Position numbers and translations under genes: made by a program. Below are positions 5,616 through 6,556 of a stretch of DNA of 6,556 nt, piece after piece (the stretch's first letter is position 1; each line of letters starts with the position of its first letter). Origin of the DNA: JADJOY01 sp016713535 [NCBI: Deltaproteobacteria bacterium]. Its GTDB lineage: Bacteria; JADJOY01. The stretch lies in assembly GCA_016713535.1 (NCBI GenBank), contig JADJOY010000057.1:1-6556 (forward strand). The letters run 5' to 3'. A model generated the notes under the pieces. It was not told the DNA's origin. It saw only the letters and a program-made list of their open reading frames with translations, and did not search any database.

Positions 5616-6556
5616 GCCGGGGCGCGGGTGGGCGGCGCTGATCGAGACGACGGGCGGGACGTTCATCGCGATCTCGTCGCGCGGCTGCTCGGTGTCGGTC
5701 GACGGCTCGCTCCGGTTCTTCCGGCCCGCCGCGGTGTCGGGGCTCGTGATCGACCAGGCGCTAGCCGAGCCGCTCTCGGGCGTGCCGACGTACGACGACG
5801 TCCAGCTCGAGATCGAGAATACCGGGTGGTGGGTCGCCGACCACACCACGACGGACCGCCTCGACGGCGCCACCGTCACCATCTGGCGCGAGACCGAGGG
5901 CACGTTCGACCCGGACGCCGATGTCCAGTGGAAGGGCTTCGTGCTTCGCCGCGGCGGCGTGTCCGCGACGAACCGGAGCGTCCGGCTCACGTGCCGCGAC
6001 GTGTTCGGCTTCTACGCCGAGGGGGCCACCATTGGGGGGGTGCGGACGCTGAACCAGACGGACTTCCCCGCGCTGGCACCGCCGACGCCGATCGAGATCA
6101 CGATGGCGCCGCTCGGCTCGTCGGGTAGCGACGAGATCAAGCGCATTCGGGTGACGGTGTTCAGCGGCGTCACGCTCACGTTCACGGGCAGCGATGAGAT
6201 CCCGTCCCCCTTCCCGATCTCTGGCCCGGTCCCAGGCGTGCCGGCGGGCTCGGGGCTGACCTTCGTCGCGGCCGGACTGGACGACGGCGGCACGCCCATC
6301 TGGCGCGGCACGGCGACGGGCTGCACGGTCACATCCGGCACCCCCCCGCGCGTGTGGATCGCGCTCTCGACGGATGACACGTCCGCCTCGCCCGAGGACA
6401 TCTCGAACCCGTGGGAGGACCAGCCGATCCCGGTGGCGTTCGGCCAGTACCTCGGCGGGGCGTTCGCGGTGCCGTGCATGGTCTACGACTGGGGGGTCAC
6501 GACTCCCGACCGGATCAAGTACGTCGTCGAGGATCAAGCCGACCTGAACGGCGATC
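5608..6556 (+). CDS. distal tail or tail-tip structural protein (partial, runs off the window)
   Basis: The frame opens at GTG 5608 (VAKPGRGWAALIETTGG) and has no stop through the window end, giving 316 residues. It is beta-rich, with few Lys and many Thr, Val and Gly. A first part, residues 20-136, has paired features typical of tail hub or tip domains: LRFFRPAAVSGLVIDQALAE, then DVQLEIENTGWW, then VQWKGFVLRRGG and VRLTCRDVFGFY. Near 271-290 comes DQPIPVAFGQYLGGAFAVP, resembling a P-I-P-V-x-F-G motif I associate with phage tail proteins that follow the tape measure. The position right after the tape measure fits a distal tail, baseplate hub or minor tail protein. The start overlaps the previous stop (GTGGCTAA), with only a weak GGG at 5598-5600 as ribosome site, so translation is probably coupled. 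The exact family is not recognised. Confidence 0.75.
   Translation, partial: MAKPGRGWAALIETTGGTFIAISSRGCSVSVDGSLRFFRPAAVSGLVIDQALAEPLSGVPTYDDVQLEIENTGWWVADHTTTDRLDGATVTIWRETEGTFDPDADVQWKGFVLRRGGVSATNRSVRLTCRDVFGFYAEGATIGGVRTLNQTDFPALAPPTPIEITMAPLGSSGSDEIKRIRVTVFSGVTLTFTGSDEIPSPFPISGPVPGVPAGSGLTFVAAGLDDGGTPIWRGTATGCTVTSGTPPRVWIALSTDDTSASPEDISNPWEDQPIPVAFGQYLGGAFAVPCMVYDWGVTTPDRIKYVVEDQADLNGD

Noticed and set aside
4710-5990. Long open frame on the - strand (426 codons) spanning the scrambled block
   Set aside because: Its translation is dominated by Arg, Gly, Pro and Ala, has no recognisable domain, and runs antisense to the clean tail-tip gene and to the tape measure C-terminus. Long antisense frames are expected in DNA this GC-rich.

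Overview
This window is a slice of the tail-morphogenesis region of a long-tailed (siphovirus-like) phage or prophage. All convincing genes lie on the + strand, packed with 8-base stop/start overlaps. The DNA is very GC-rich with strong third-position G/C, so the host is probably a high-GC bacterium. Nothing here identifies the host genus, and I see no integrase, tRNA, insertion sequence or CRISPR array.

Layout. Bases 1-54 hold a possible C-terminal scrap of an upstream gene, perhaps the major tail protein by gene order. At 64-489 is a tail assembly chaperone. A slippery heptamer CCCTTTG at 354-360 sits exactly in the phase needed for a programmed -1 frameshift into an open frame that ends at 758. 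This would give a 231-residue chaperone fusion, the equivalent of lambda gpG and gpGT. The tape measure protein (TMP) starts at GTG 751, overlapping the chaperone stop, and runs cleanly to about 3850.

From about 3850 the TMP reading frame is broken. The protein continues one frame back to 4499. The stretch 4493-5220 is then a patchwork of short protein-like segments in all three + frames. A clean frame resumes near 5220 and runs to a recognisable TMP C-terminal end at 5615. The simplest reading is one TMP of about 1,620 residues whose distal third carries several single-base indels. These may be a decayed gene or a locally bad consensus; the sequence alone cannot decide.

The last gene starts at GTG 5608 and runs off the window. 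It looks like a structural protein of the distal tail or tail tip. The order chaperone, frameshifted chaperone, TMP, tail-tip protein is the classic siphovirus tail order: the chaperones coat and solubilise the TMP, the TMP sets tail length, and the distal proteins nucleate the tip.
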